A DNA stretch of 64,000 nucleotides from Shimia_B sp038525525. Its GTDB lineage: Bacteria > Pseudomonadota > Alphaproteobacteria > Rhodobacterales > Rhodobacteraceae. Shown piece after piece: positions 8,921-17,140 of this stretch. A program made the translations under genes and the position numbers. The stretch is taken from the NCBI GenBank assembly GCA_038525525.1, contig JBCBHO010000001.1:806001-870000 (forward strand), read 5' to 3'. Within the stretch, counting starts at the first letter, position 1. Each line of letters opens with the position of its first letter. The notes beneath the pieces are model-generated. The model saw only the letters and a program-made list of their open reading frames with translations, made no database searches and was not told the DNA's origin.

Positions 8921-11339
8921 AGTTCCCGGTGAATTTCAGCTCGATCCGCCGGTTTTGCGCGCGCGCCGCATCGGTGTCCGCGGGGTTGAGCGGCTGGAAC
9001 TCCCCAAAGCCATTGGCGCTCAACCGCTCAGGATCGAAGCCAAGAAAATCGACCATGTAGAGCACCACCGACAGGGCCCGCGCCTGGCTCAGCTCCCAGT
9101 TGTTGGCGAACTCCCCGAAGCCCGAAAGCGGCGTGTCATCGGTATGCCCGTCCACCTGCAGAACCCAGTCTATTTCCGCGGGGATCTCCGCGGCCGCGTC
9201 CCGCAGCGTCTGCGCCACGCGGGCGATCTGCGCGCGCCCTTCCGGGCTGAGCTGTGCACCGCCCGGTGGGAAAAGCACTTCCGAGGAGAAAATGAAACGG
9301 TCCCCCACGAGCCGGACGCCCTCCTGCCCCTCGAGGGCATCGCGGACACCGGCGAGGAAGGTGGACTGCGCCCGCTCAAGGTCCTGTGCCCGCGCCTCGA
9401 GCTCCTGACGCAGCGCTTCCTCGGCGGCCAGGCGTGCTTCGGCCTCCGCCGCCGCGCGGCGCTGCTCCTGCGCCACCTGTGCCAGCGCCGCGTTCAGATC
9501 CTGCCCGAGATTGACGAGCTGTGCGTCGCTGTCGAGCGCGCGCGCCTCGAAATCGTCCAGAAGACCGCGGAGCACGGCCACGTCACGCTGCAACCCGGCC
9601 ACCTGTTCATTCAGAAGCGCCACCGATCGCTGCTGCTCGGCGCTGAGCGCCTCTTCCTCGGCCAGCTCCGCATTGGCGGCCGCGAGCAGCGCATCGCGCC
9701 GCTCGACTTCGGTGAGCTGCCTGTCGGCTTCGTTCTCTGCGGCGATCTGGGCTGCCAGCGCGGCGGCGAGCGCGTCGCGCAGCTCGCTCACGCTCTGCCC
9801 ATCCTCGACGATCGTTGCCCGGGTCTGGGCGAGGGTTTCCTCCAGCGTCGCCGCCTCAGCCTCCGCATCGGCGCGCGCCGCAAGAGCCGCCGCCAGCCGC
9901 GCTTCGAGGTCGTCCACCTCGCCGCGCGTGGCCGCGAGCAGCGTGAGGGTGTCCTCAGCTTCCTGCCGCCGCGCCTCCAGATCGAGCGCAAGCGAGGTGA
10001 GCTCATCCTGCGCTTCGAGGAGGCGCGCGCGCAGGGCCTCGGCGGCCGCGGCCTCGGCCAGCCGCGCCTCCTCCTCTTCCGTGAGCGCACCCTGGCTGGT
10101 GGCAAGCTGCGCGCGCAAGGCCTCCACCGCCGCGGCCTCGGCCAGGCGCGCCCGTTCTTCCTCGGCCAGCGCCGCCTGCGCTTCGGCCAGCTCGGCCTGG
10201 AGCGCGGCCACGGTGGCCTGCTCGGCGAGCGCGGCCTGCTGCTCGGCGGTGAGCTCGGCCTGGGTGTCGGCCAATTGCGCCTGCAGCGCCAGGAGCGTCG
10301 CGGCCTGGGCCAGCCTTGCCTCTTCCTCCGCCGTGATCTGCTCCAACGCGGCTTCGAGCTCGGCGCGGGCCACGGCAGCATCCTCGAGGGCCGCATCTCG
10401 AGCACCTTCCTCGCCGCGCACCCTGTCGCGCAGCCCGGCGATCTCCTCGGCCTGGTCGGCCACGCGCGCGGCTTCGTCCTGCCGCGCCGCCTCGCTCTGG
10501 GCGAGCGTGTCTCGCAGGGTGGCGAGGCTTTCAGTGAGCGAGGCCGTCGTCCCCTGGGACTGCGTCAGCGAGGCGAGGGCCGTCGCCAGTTGCGCATCCA
10601 CGCTCGATTTCTCCTGCTGGAGCGCAGCGAGCGCGGCGGAGAGATCCGCAGCCGCGTCCTCCTCTTCGGCCAGCGCCGCGGATAGCTGTGCGAGCGTGGT
10701 CTCCCGCTCCGCCGCCTCCGCGCGCAGGTCGGCCACGAGCGCCTCAAGCGCCGCGCGCTCGGCATCGGCGCGGCGGGCCGCGGCCTGCTCCTCTCCGATC
10801 TCCTCGCGGGCCGCGGCCAGCGCGATGTTGAGCGCCTCCTCGCGGCTCAGAAGCTCCGCGATGCGGGCATCGTCTTCCGCGCCCTCGGCCGCGAGGGCGG
10901 CGATGGAGGCCTCGTTCTCGGCCTGTGCGCCGAGGAGTGCGGCCACCTGCTCCTCAAAGCTCGCGATCCGCCCCGCGGCCTCCGCCAGTGCCGCCTCCTG
11001 TGCCGCGCGTTCGTCGCTCAGCGAGGCGATTAGCGCCGACTGCGCACGGACCTGCGCCTCGGCATCGTCAAGGGAGATATCGAGCCGGTCGACCTGCTGC
11101 GTCAACGCCGCGTTCTCGTCCCGCGCCAGCCCCAGCGCCGAGGCGAGCTCCGAGACCTGCGCCTGTAGACCCAGAACTTCGCTCGATTGCCGGGTGATCT
11201 CGTCGCGCAGCACGAACTGGATGACGAGAAAGATCGTCAGCACGAACATCAGCACGAGGAGGAGGCCCGTCATGGCATCCACGAAGCCGGGCCAGATCGA
11301 GTTCTGCACTCGCCCGCCCGTGCGCCGGCTCAGCGCCAT
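8919..11339 (-). CDS. MotB/OmpA-family peptidoglycan-binding protein with giant coiled coil
   Basis: An 806-residue protein in three parts. The N-terminus NSIWPGFVDAMTGLLLVLMF has one membrane helix (about 18-46) with an aspartate at residue 21, placed like the proton-carrying Asp of MotB/ExbD-type proteins. Residues about 47-650 are an uninterrupted Ala/Glu/Leu/Arg-rich coiled coil. The C-terminus (about 660-806) is an OmpA domain: SEVLFPPGGAQLSPEG, VDGHTDDTPL, NWELSQARA, ANGFGEFQPL, QNRRIELKF. The start is 3 bp after the stop of its ExbB/MotA-like partner. The likely role is a proton-driven envelope complex reaching peptidoglycan; the specific task is unknown. Confidence 0.85.
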   Translation of the reverse strand: MALSRRTGGRVQNSIWPGFVDAMTGLLLVLMFVLTIFLVIQFVLRDEITRQSSEVLGLQAQVSELASALGLARDENAALTQQVDRLDISLDDAEAQVRAQSALIASLSDERAAQEAALAEAAGRIASFEEQVAALLGAQAENEASIAALAAEGAEDDARIAELLSREEALNIALAAAREEIGEEQAAARRADAERAALEALVADLRAEAAERETTLAQLSAALAEEEDAAADLSAALAALQQEKSSVDAQLATALASLTQSQGTTASLTESLATLRDTLAQSEAARQDEAARVADQAEEIAGLRDRVRGEEGARDAALEDAAVARAELEAALEQITAEEEARLAQAATLLALQAQLADTQAELTAEQQAALAEQATVAALQAELAEAQAALAEEERARLAEAAAVEALRAQLATSQGALTEEEEARLAEAAAAEALRARLLEAQDELTSLALDLEARRQEAEDTLTLLAATRGEVDDLEARLAAALAARADAEAEAATLEETLAQTRATIVEDGQSVSELRDALAAALAAQIAAENEADRQLTEVERRDALLAAANAELAEEEALSAEQQRSVALLNEQVAGLQRDVAVLRGLLDDFEARALDSDAQLVNLGQDLNAALAQVAQEQRRAAAEAEARLAAEEALRQELEARAQDLERAQSTFLAGVRDALEGQEGVRLVGDRFIFSSEVLFPPGGAQLSPEGRAQIARVAQTLRDAAAEIPAEIDWVLQVDGHTDDTPLSGFGEFANNWELSQARALSVVLYMVDFLGFDPERLSANGFGEFQPLNPADTDAARAQNRRIELKFTGN

Positions 11340-11342
11340 GGC

Positions 11343-12542
11343 TCAGCCTCCCTTGCGGCGGTCCGAGCTGCCGCCGTTGCCCTGCGCGGCGGGGCGCGCG
11401 GGCTTGAGGGCCCGCGTGAGGCTCGCGATGTCGGTGCGCAGTTCGGCGATGGCCTCCTGGCGCCCCGCGCTCACCTCCTCGAGGAGGCGCAGGAGCTGCA
11501 CGTCGATGGACCTGAGCCGCATCCGGCTCTCGGCATCCATGCCGTCGCCCCCGCCACCTTCGCCGAGGGCGCGGATCATGCGCTCCTGCCCCTCGGCGAT
11601 CTGGACAAGCGCGGCCTCGGCTCCGTCGGGCTCTGCGAGCCGCTCGGCCACGCGTTCCATGGAGGTGGTGAGCTGGGCGATCTTTTCATCGGTCATGGAG
11701 CGGCTGATATCGGACTGGGTGAACATCAGCTGCATCGCCTCCATCTGCTCCTGCATATGATCGAGGACCTGCGCCATGGCGCCCGCCTCGCCCGTGGCCT
11801 CGCCCTCCCCCGAGAGCGACACGCGCGTGATCGAGGACACCCATTCCTCGAGCTCGCGGTAGAAACGGTTCTGCCCATGGCCGGCGAAGAGCTCGAGAAG
11901 GCCCACCACGAGGGAGCCCGCGAGGCCCAGGAGCGAAGACGCAAACGCCACCCCCATGCCGCCGAGCTGGCTCTCGAGCCCGGTCTGAAGCCGGCCGAAG
12001 ACGTCGAGACCCGTCTCGCCATCCGTGGGCGTCAGCGAGCGGATCGTCTCCACCAGCGCGGGGATCGTCGTGGCGAGGCCGTAGAACGTCCCCAAGAGAC
12101 CAAGGAAGATGAGAAGCGACACGAGATAGCGCGTGATTTCGCGCTGCTCGTCGATGCGGGTGGCCACGGAATCGAGGATCGAGCGCGCCGAGGCGGAGCC
12201 GAGCTGCATCCGCGCTCCACGGGTCCGCAAGAGCGCCGCCAGCGGCGCGAGGAGCTGGGGCGGCTTGGTGAGGTCATAGCCCACCCTTTGCGCCGCAAAC
12301 CCCTCGATCCAGGAGACCGAGTTGATGAGCTGCGTCACCTGCAGAAAGGTCGCCACCACGCCGATGAGAAAGACGAAGGCGATGAAGCCGTTGAGCCAGA
12401 GATTGGCCGCCACCACAGGGTAGAGCACCGGAAAGGCAAGCGTGCATCCCCCCGCCACCAATGCGAGGACGAGCACCATGAGCAAGATCTGGCGAATGGG
12501 CTGCGAGAATTGTGGCTCGGCCTCGCGATCAGTGTGGGTCAC
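11343..12542 (-). CDS. ExbB/MotA/TolQ-like proton channel protein
   Basis: A 399-residue integral membrane protein with hydrophobic helices at about 19-42, 46-72, 140-165 and 195-222. The last two form the MotA/TolQ/ExbB core (FLGLLGTFYGLATTIPALV and GGMGVAFASSLLGLAGSLVVG). The C-terminal 170 residues are polar, helical and probably cytoplasmic. The GTG start at 12542 is preceded by AGGA. It is cotranscribed with the downstream MotB/OmpA-like gene (3-bp gap), and the two probably form a 5:2-type stator complex. No tonB or tolA lies nearby, and no flagellar gene is present. Confidence 0.85.
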   Translation of the reverse strand: MTHTDREAEPQFSQPIRQILLMVLVLALVAGGCTLAFPVLYPVVAANLWLNGFIAFVFLIGVVATFLQVTQLINSVSWIEGFAAQRVGYDLTKPPQLLAPLAALLRTRGARMQLGSASARSILDSVATRIDEQREITRYLVSLLIFLGLLGTFYGLATTIPALVETIRSLTPTDGETGLDVFGRLQTGLESQLGGMGVAFASSLLGLAGSLVVGLLELFAGHGQNRFYRELEEWVSSITRVSLSGEGEATGEAGAMAQVLDHMQEQMEAMQLMFTQSDISRSMTDEKIAQLTTSMERVAERLAEPDGAEAALVQIAEGQERMIRALGEGGGGDGMDAESRMRLRSIDVQLLRLLEEVSAGRQEAIAELRTDIASLTRALKPARPAAQGNGGSSDRRKGG

Positions 12543-12601
12543 CGCACGCGTCCTGTTGTTGGTTCATTGCAGCGCAGCATAGACGTTAACCCCCAGGGGC
12601 A

Positions 12602-13150
12602 CTAGCCCTTGAGGGCGCGCACATCCGCCGCCAGTTGCGTCAGTTCCGCGTCCTCGATCCCGAGCTCGGCAAGATGCGTGGCGGTATTGTAGAGATACTC
12701 GGAATTGGGCCCGCGCCCGCCATGGGCCGCGGCAATCACCTCCGCCTGCTGCGCCATGGTCAGGCCGCCGCAATATTGCGGGTGGCCCGGCGCGATCACG
12801 TAGGCCAGCGCCTCGACCTCCTCGCCCGTGGCGAGGCTGAGCGGCACGACATGCTCGACATAGGCCGAGGAGATGAGCTCCCGCTCGCGCAGGTCGCCGA
12901 GGATCTCCGCGCGCCCCTCGGCGGGAAACCGAAACGCCATGCCCGCGCAGGACGCGCCGGGCTCTGCGTCGAGCGCGAGCACGAGCCCCGGATCCTCTTC
13001 CGTGCCGCGGTGGTGGATCGACCACATGCAAAAGCTCCGTCGATACCCGTGGAGCCGCGCCAGCACCGCCGCGCCAGCCTCGAACCCCGGATTCCACATC
13101 AGCGAGCCATAGGCGAAAACCCAGTCGACCGTATCCGCTTCCCTTGCCAT
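12602..13150 (-). CDS. ChaC-like gamma-glutamylcyclotransferase
   Basis: A 182-residue protein with the family signature VFAYGSLMWNPGF at residues 10-22 and the conserved YRRSFCMWSIHHRGTEEDPGL segment. ChaC enzymes release 5-oxoproline from glutathione in the cytosol. The adjacent DUF2125 gene is divergent, and its start lies 42 bp from this one. Confidence 0.88.
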   Translation of the reverse strand: MAREADTVDWVFAYGSLMWNPGFEAGAAVLARLHGYRRSFCMWSIHHRGTEEDPGLVLALDAEPGASCAGMAFRFPAEGRAEILGDLRERELISSAYVEHVVPLSLATGEEVEALAYVIAPGHPQYCGGLTMAQQAEVIAAAHGGRGPNSEYLYNTATHLAELGIEDAELTQLAADVRALKG

Positions 13151-13191
13151 GGGGCGCGGCTATAGAGGGCGCGAGTAGCAGGGGGAAGAGC

Positions 13192-14187
13192 ATGCGCTTC
13201 ATCATCTGGATCATGGCCTTCGCGACGATCGGCTGGTGCGGATACTGGGTCCTCGCGCAATCGGCCATCGAAGAGGGTGCGCGCGGGTGGTTCGAGGAGC
13301 GCCGGGCCGATGGCTGGGCCGCCGACGTGGCCGAAGTGGAGACGCGCGGATTTCCCTACCGCTTCGACACGGTGCTCACGGATGTCTCGCTCGCGGACCC
13401 AGAGACGGGCGTGCTCTGGTCGCTTCCCATGCTCGACTTGCGCGCGTTGGCCTACAGCCCGACCCACATCATCGCGATCTTCCCGCCGCGCCAGACGCTG
13501 GCCTCGCCCTTCGACACGCTCACGCTCGAGAGCGAGGACATGCGCGCCTCATTGCGCCTCTCGGGCACGCGCCTCGCATTGCAGGAAACCACCGCCGAGA
13601 TCGCGGAGCTGAGCGCGCGCTCCACCCAAGGCTGGGAGGTGACGCTCGATCGCGCGCTCCTCGCGGCCCGCGCGGGGGAAGGCGAGAACAGCTACGACCT
13701 CTTCGTCGATGCGGCGGGCCTGCGCCCGTCGGACGCGCTCCGCCTCACGCTCAGCCCGCAGGGCCGCTTGCCCGACACCTTCGAGACTCTCACGCTCGAC
13801 GCCACCGCAGCCTTCGACGCGCCCTGGGATCGCTTCGCCGTCGAGGAGGCCCGCCCGCAACCCATCCGCATCGACCTGCGGGGTTTCGAGGCGCGCTGGG
13901 GCCAGCTCGAGCTCAGCGCGGAGGGTGGCCTCGAGATCGCGCCCGATGGCACGCCAGAGGGACGCGTGGGCCTCGTGGCCACCAATTGGCGCGAGATCCT
14001 CTCGCTGGGCGGGGCGACCGGCCTCATCCCGCAGGGCGTCATGCCCACGGCCACGCGCACGCTGGAGGCGCTGGCCTCGCTCTCGGGCGGACCCAACACG
14101 ATCGACCTGCCCCTCGTGTTTGCGGGCGGCACAGTCTCCCTCGGTCCCATCCCGCTGGGACCGGCGCCGCGTATCCGGCTCCGCTGA
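13192..14187 (+). CDS. DUF2125 family protein
   Basis: A 331-residue protein starting MRFIIWIMAFATIGWCGYWV, a single N-terminal membrane anchor, followed by a beta-rich periplasmic-type domain (RGFPYRFDTVLTDVSLADPETGVLW, then repeated LxLD strands). The start at 13192 is fixed by GGGGGAAGAG just upstream; a longer frame from 13144 lacks a ribosome site. The domain is known from Rhodobacterales and Rhizobiales and resembles AsmA-like lipid or envelope proteins, but its role is not established. Confidence 0.8.
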   Translation: MRFIIWIMAFATIGWCGYWVLAQSAIEEGARGWFEERRADGWAADVAEVETRGFPYRFDTVLTDVSLADPETGVLWSLPMLDLRALAYSPTHIIAIFPPRQTLASPFDTLTLESEDMRASLRLSGTRLALQETTAEIAELSARSTQGWEVTLDRALLAARAGEGENSYDLFVDAAGLRPSDALRLTLSPQGRLPDTFETLTLDATAAFDAPWDRFAVEEARPQPIRIDLRGFEARWGQLELSAEGGLEIAPDGTPEGRVGLVATNWREILSLGGATGLIPQGVMPTATRTLEALASLSGGPNTIDLPLVFAGGTVSLGPIPLGPAPRIRLR

Positions 14188-14246
14188 CCCCTCACAGTCT
14201 TCGGTCGGCATGATCACTGGGCTTGGGCGCACGCCCCGGTCCAGAC

Positions 14247-15056
14247 CTACCTGCAGAAGCTGCCGGAGCGGTAGCGGGCCGTGTCGAAGTGGAAGTGATC
14301 TAGGTGAAACCGATCCGCCTCCGGCCCGAGGACCGTGCCGAATGGGCCGCAGGCCGCGCGCCAGACCTGTCTCAGTACCCGGCCGCGATCGCCCTGCCCC
14401 CAGTCGGTGAGCACTGTGATCTCTTCGCCGGAGCGCAGGCCGATCCCGGCGATGTCGATGGCGCGACCCTTGCCGTGTTCGGAGATGCGCGCGCCAGGCT
14501 GGTTGTTACGGGTGCGGCAATTGTAGCCCGCCGCGACGCGCAGGCTGGCGGCCCCGCCGCCGCGGGTTCCCACGGCGGGCTTCACCCCCTCCTCGACCCA
14601 CGTCTTCAACGCCTGGGCGGTGCGGCAATCCATTCGTGCCGCCACCGAGAGGCCGAGCCCCGCCACGGAGCGCAGCCGGATGGGTTCGGCCACGCCGCAT
14701 CCCGCGATGCGGCCCACGATGGGCGCGATCCGCTCGCCTTGCAGGGCCGGGTCGCCACAAACCTGGCCCCGAGCCCGGGCAGTCTCGATCCGAGCAGCCG
14801 TGCGCTCGACGCTCGGCGCTCGCGGCCGCGGGCGGGGCGACGCCAAAGGACCCGCACCTTCCGGGGCTGCTTGCGCCACCGTGCGATCCGCCGGTCGGAC
14901 AACGGGGCGGCGGGCAGAGGAAGACTGCGGCTCAACAATGTTCTGCGGCAGTGCATCGGCCTGCTGGGCAGGGCGCGGCTCGGGCCTGAGCGAGCTTTCG
15001 GGCGCGTCAGCCCCCGCCGCACCGGCAAGGAACACGAGCGCCAGTGCGAGCCTCAC
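14247..15056 (-). CDS. Extensin-like family protein (exported)
   Basis: A 269-residue protein with signal peptide VRLALALVFLAGAAGA, a Pro/Arg-rich linker (about residues 20-100) and an extensin-like C-terminal domain: CRTRNNQPGARISEHGKGRA, DIAGIGLRSGEEITVLTDW, RFHLDHFHFDTA. Residues His, Asp and the HxDHFH motif resemble the zinc site of D-Ala-D-Ala peptidase folds, so a cell-wall function is likely but unproven. The GTG start at 15056 overlaps the tyrA stop as GTGA. Confidence 0.82.
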   Translation of the reverse strand: MRLALALVFLAGAAGADAPESSLRPEPRPAQQADALPQNIVEPQSSSARRPVVRPADRTVAQAAPEGAGPLASPRPRPRAPSVERTAARIETARARGQVCGDPALQGERIAPIVGRIAGCGVAEPIRLRSVAGLGLSVAARMDCRTAQALKTWVEEGVKPAVGTRGGGAASLRVAAGYNCRTRNNQPGARISEHGKGRAIDIAGIGLRSGEEITVLTDWGQGDRGRVLRQVWRAACGPFGTVLGPEADRFHLDHFHFDTARYRSGSFCR

Positions 15057-15955
15057 CGCCCGCGCCCGAAATCCGGGGCGTCGGTGTCCTGCCCGGCTTC
15101 GATGATCCCGCGACGGATCGCGCGGGTGCGCGTGAAATAGTCGTGGAGATGCGTGCCGTCCCCTGTCCGAATGGCGCGCTGGAGCGCGAAAAGCTCCTCT
15201 GTGAAGCGTCCGAGGATCTCGAGCGTGGCGTCCTTGTTCGTCAGGAAGACGTCGCGCCACATAGTCGGATCGGAGGCCGCGATGCGCGTGAAATCCCGGA
15301 AGCCCGCGGCGGAATAGTTGATCACCTCGCTGTCCGTCACCCGCTGGAGATCGTCGGCCACGCCCACCATCGTGTAGGCGATGAGGTGCGGCGCGTGGGA
15401 GGTGACGGCGAGCACGAGGTCGTGGTGATCTGCGTCCATCTCGTCGACCTTGGCGCCCATGGCCTCCCAGAGCGCGCGCAGCCGCTGCACGGCCTCCCGG
15501 TCCGCCTCCCCCGGGGTCAGGAGGTGCCAGCGGCCCTCGAAGAGCTCGGCGAAGCCAGAGCGCGGGCCGCTATGCTCGGTGCCCGCCAGGGGGTGGCCTG
15601 GCACGAAATGCACGCTCTCGGGCAGGTGCGGGCCCACGGCGGCGATCACCGCGCGCTTTACCGAGCCCACATCGGTCACAGTGGCGCCGGGTTTCAGATG
15701 CGGCGCGATCTGGCGAGCCAAGGCCTCCATGGCGCCGATGGGCACGCAAAGCACCACGAGATCGGCCCCGGCCACGGTCTCTTCGAGCGTATCATGCACG
15801 CTGTCGCAGAGCCCGATCTCTCGCGCCACGCCCCTGGTCGCAGCCGAACGCGCATGACCTGCCACATGCCCGGCCAGCGCGTCCCGCTTCATGGCCCAGT
15901 ACATTGAGGAGGCGATGAGCCCGAGCCCCACCAGCGCCACGCGCTCGTAGATCAT
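15053..15955 (-). CDS. tyrA: Prephenate/arogenate dehydrogenase family protein
   Basis: Tyrosine biosynthesis: oxidative decarboxylation of prephenate or arogenate. The 300-residue product starts MIYERVALVGLGLIASSMYW, with the dinucleotide loop GLGLIA. HFVPGHPLAGTEHSGP carries the catalytic histidine, and HDLVLAVTSHAPHLIAYTMV follows. The start overlaps the hisC stop as ATGA. Pairing with a hisC-type aminotransferase suits a transamination step in the same pathway. Cyclohexadienyl specificity cannot be read from the sequence. Confidence 0.92.
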   Translation of the reverse strand: MIYERVALVGLGLIASSMYWAMKRDALAGHVAGHARSAATRGVAREIGLCDSVHDTLEETVAGADLVVLCVPIGAMEALARQIAPHLKPGATVTDVGSVKRAVIAAVGPHLPESVHFVPGHPLAGTEHSGPRSGFAELFEGRWHLLTPGEADREAVQRLRALWEAMGAKVDEMDADHHDLVLAVTSHAPHLIAYTMVGVADDLQRVTDSEVINYSAAGFRDFTRIAASDPTMWRDVFLTNKDATLEILGRFTEELFALQRAIRTGDGTHLHDYFTRTRAIRRGIIEAGQDTDAPDFGRGR

Positions 15956-17049
15956 GCGGGCACCCCCATGAAGGCGCGGATCGCGGCGATGACGCGCGCG
16001 GTGGCCGGCGCGTCTCCCACGGTGATCCGAAGCCCCTCGGGGAAGCCGTAGCCGCCCACCTTGCGGACCAGGATGCCAGAGGCGCGCAGCGCCGCCTCGC
16101 AGGCCTCTGCCTCCGCGGCCTCGCGGAACCGCGCGAGAACGAAATTGGCCTCCGAAGGGTCGCACGCGATGCCCAGTGCCTCGAGGGCGCGGCGCAGCGT
16201 CTCGCGCTCGGCCGCGTTCTCAGCGATGCAGGCGCGTGCGAAGCCCTGGTCGCGCATGGCGGCCTCAGCGGCGGCCAGCGCCGGTGCAGAGAGATTGAAG
16301 GGTCCGCGCACGCGGTTGAGCACATCAATGATGCCCTGCGCGGCATAGCCCCAGCCCACGCGGAGCCCGCCGAGGCCGTAGAGCTTGGAGAATGTACGGG
16401 TCATGACGACGTTCTCGCGCGCGCCCGCGAGCGCCGCGCCGCCGTCAAAGCCCGCGCCGTAGCCCTCGGCGTATTCGGCGTAGGCCCCGTCGATGACGAG
16501 GATGACCTCGCCCGGAAGTGCATCCGCGAGGCGCGTGATCTCGGCCATGGGGATGGTCGTGCCCGTGGGATTGCCGGGATTGGTGAGAAAGACGAGCTTC
16601 GTCCGCGGGCTCACGGCGGCAAGGATCGCGTCCACGTCCACGCGCCGCGCACGCTCGGCGACCTTCACGGGCGTGGCCCCCGCCGCGCGAGCGAGGATCG
16701 GGTACATGGAAAAGCCGTGCTCGGTGTGGATCACCTCGTCCCCCACGCCCGCATAGGCCTGGCAGAGGAACGTCAGGATCTCGTCAGAGCCCACGCCGCA
16801 GATGATCTGCGCCGGGTCGAGGCCGTGCACCTCCCCAATGGCCGCACGCAGGGGGGCGTGGTCGGTGGACGGGTAGAGATGCATGCGCGCGCCCGCCTCG
16901 GCGAGCGCGGCCACGGCGGCGGCCGGCGGGCCCTTCGGGTTCTCGTTGGAGCTGAGCTTCAGGACCGCGCTCTGCCCGGCGATATGGCTCTCACCGCCGA
17001 CGTAAAGCGCGATTTCCATGATCCCCGGCTGCGGGCGCGGCTGTGACAT
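15952..17049 (-). CDS. hisC: Histidinol-phosphate/aromatic aminotransferase
   Basis: A 365-residue, fold-type I PLP enzyme. Seen: KLSSNENPKGPP near residue 31, LTNPGNPTGT, IDGAYAEYAEGY with the cofactor-binding Asp/Tyr, and TRTFSKLYGLGGLRVGW with the PLP lysine. It converts imidazole-acetol phosphate to histidinol phosphate. Because it is fused by ATGA overlap to tyrA, it probably also serves tyrosine and phenylalanine synthesis, as known for HisC enzymes encoded with tyrA in other alphaproteobacteria. It is first in the operon hisC-tyrA-extensin. Confidence 0.92.
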   Translation of the reverse strand: MSQPRPQPGIMEIALYVGGESHIAGQSAVLKLSSNENPKGPPAAAVAALAEAGARMHLYPSTDHAPLRAAIGEVHGLDPAQIICGVGSDEILTFLCQAYAGVGDEVIHTEHGFSMYPILARAAGATPVKVAERARRVDVDAILAAVSPRTKLVFLTNPGNPTGTTIPMAEITRLADALPGEVILVIDGAYAEYAEGYGAGFDGGAALAGARENVVMTRTFSKLYGLGGLRVGWGYAAQGIIDVLNRVRGPFNLSAPALAAAEAAMRDQGFARACIAENAAERETLRRALEALGIACDPSEANFVLARFREAAEAEACEAALRASGILVRKVGGYGFPEGLRITVGDAPATARVIAAIRAFMGVPA

Positions 17050-17140
17050 GAGGGAACTCCAAGGCTGTCGCGCAGGTTCTAGGGCAACACTCAGCCAAGG
17101 GCCAGCGACATGGTCGCACGCCCCCAGCCAGGAGAAATCG

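Noticed and set aside
9511..11760. Ser/Ala-rich 749-codon open frame
   Set aside because: It is antisense to the coiled-coil gene; the repetitive look comes from the heptad codons on the other strand.
8919..12542. Zorya-type defence system (ZorA/ZorB)
   Set aside because: The MotA/MotB-like pair invites it, but there is no ZorC, ZorD or ZorE nearby, and the long coil is in the B rather than the A subunit. The neighbours are housekeeping genes.
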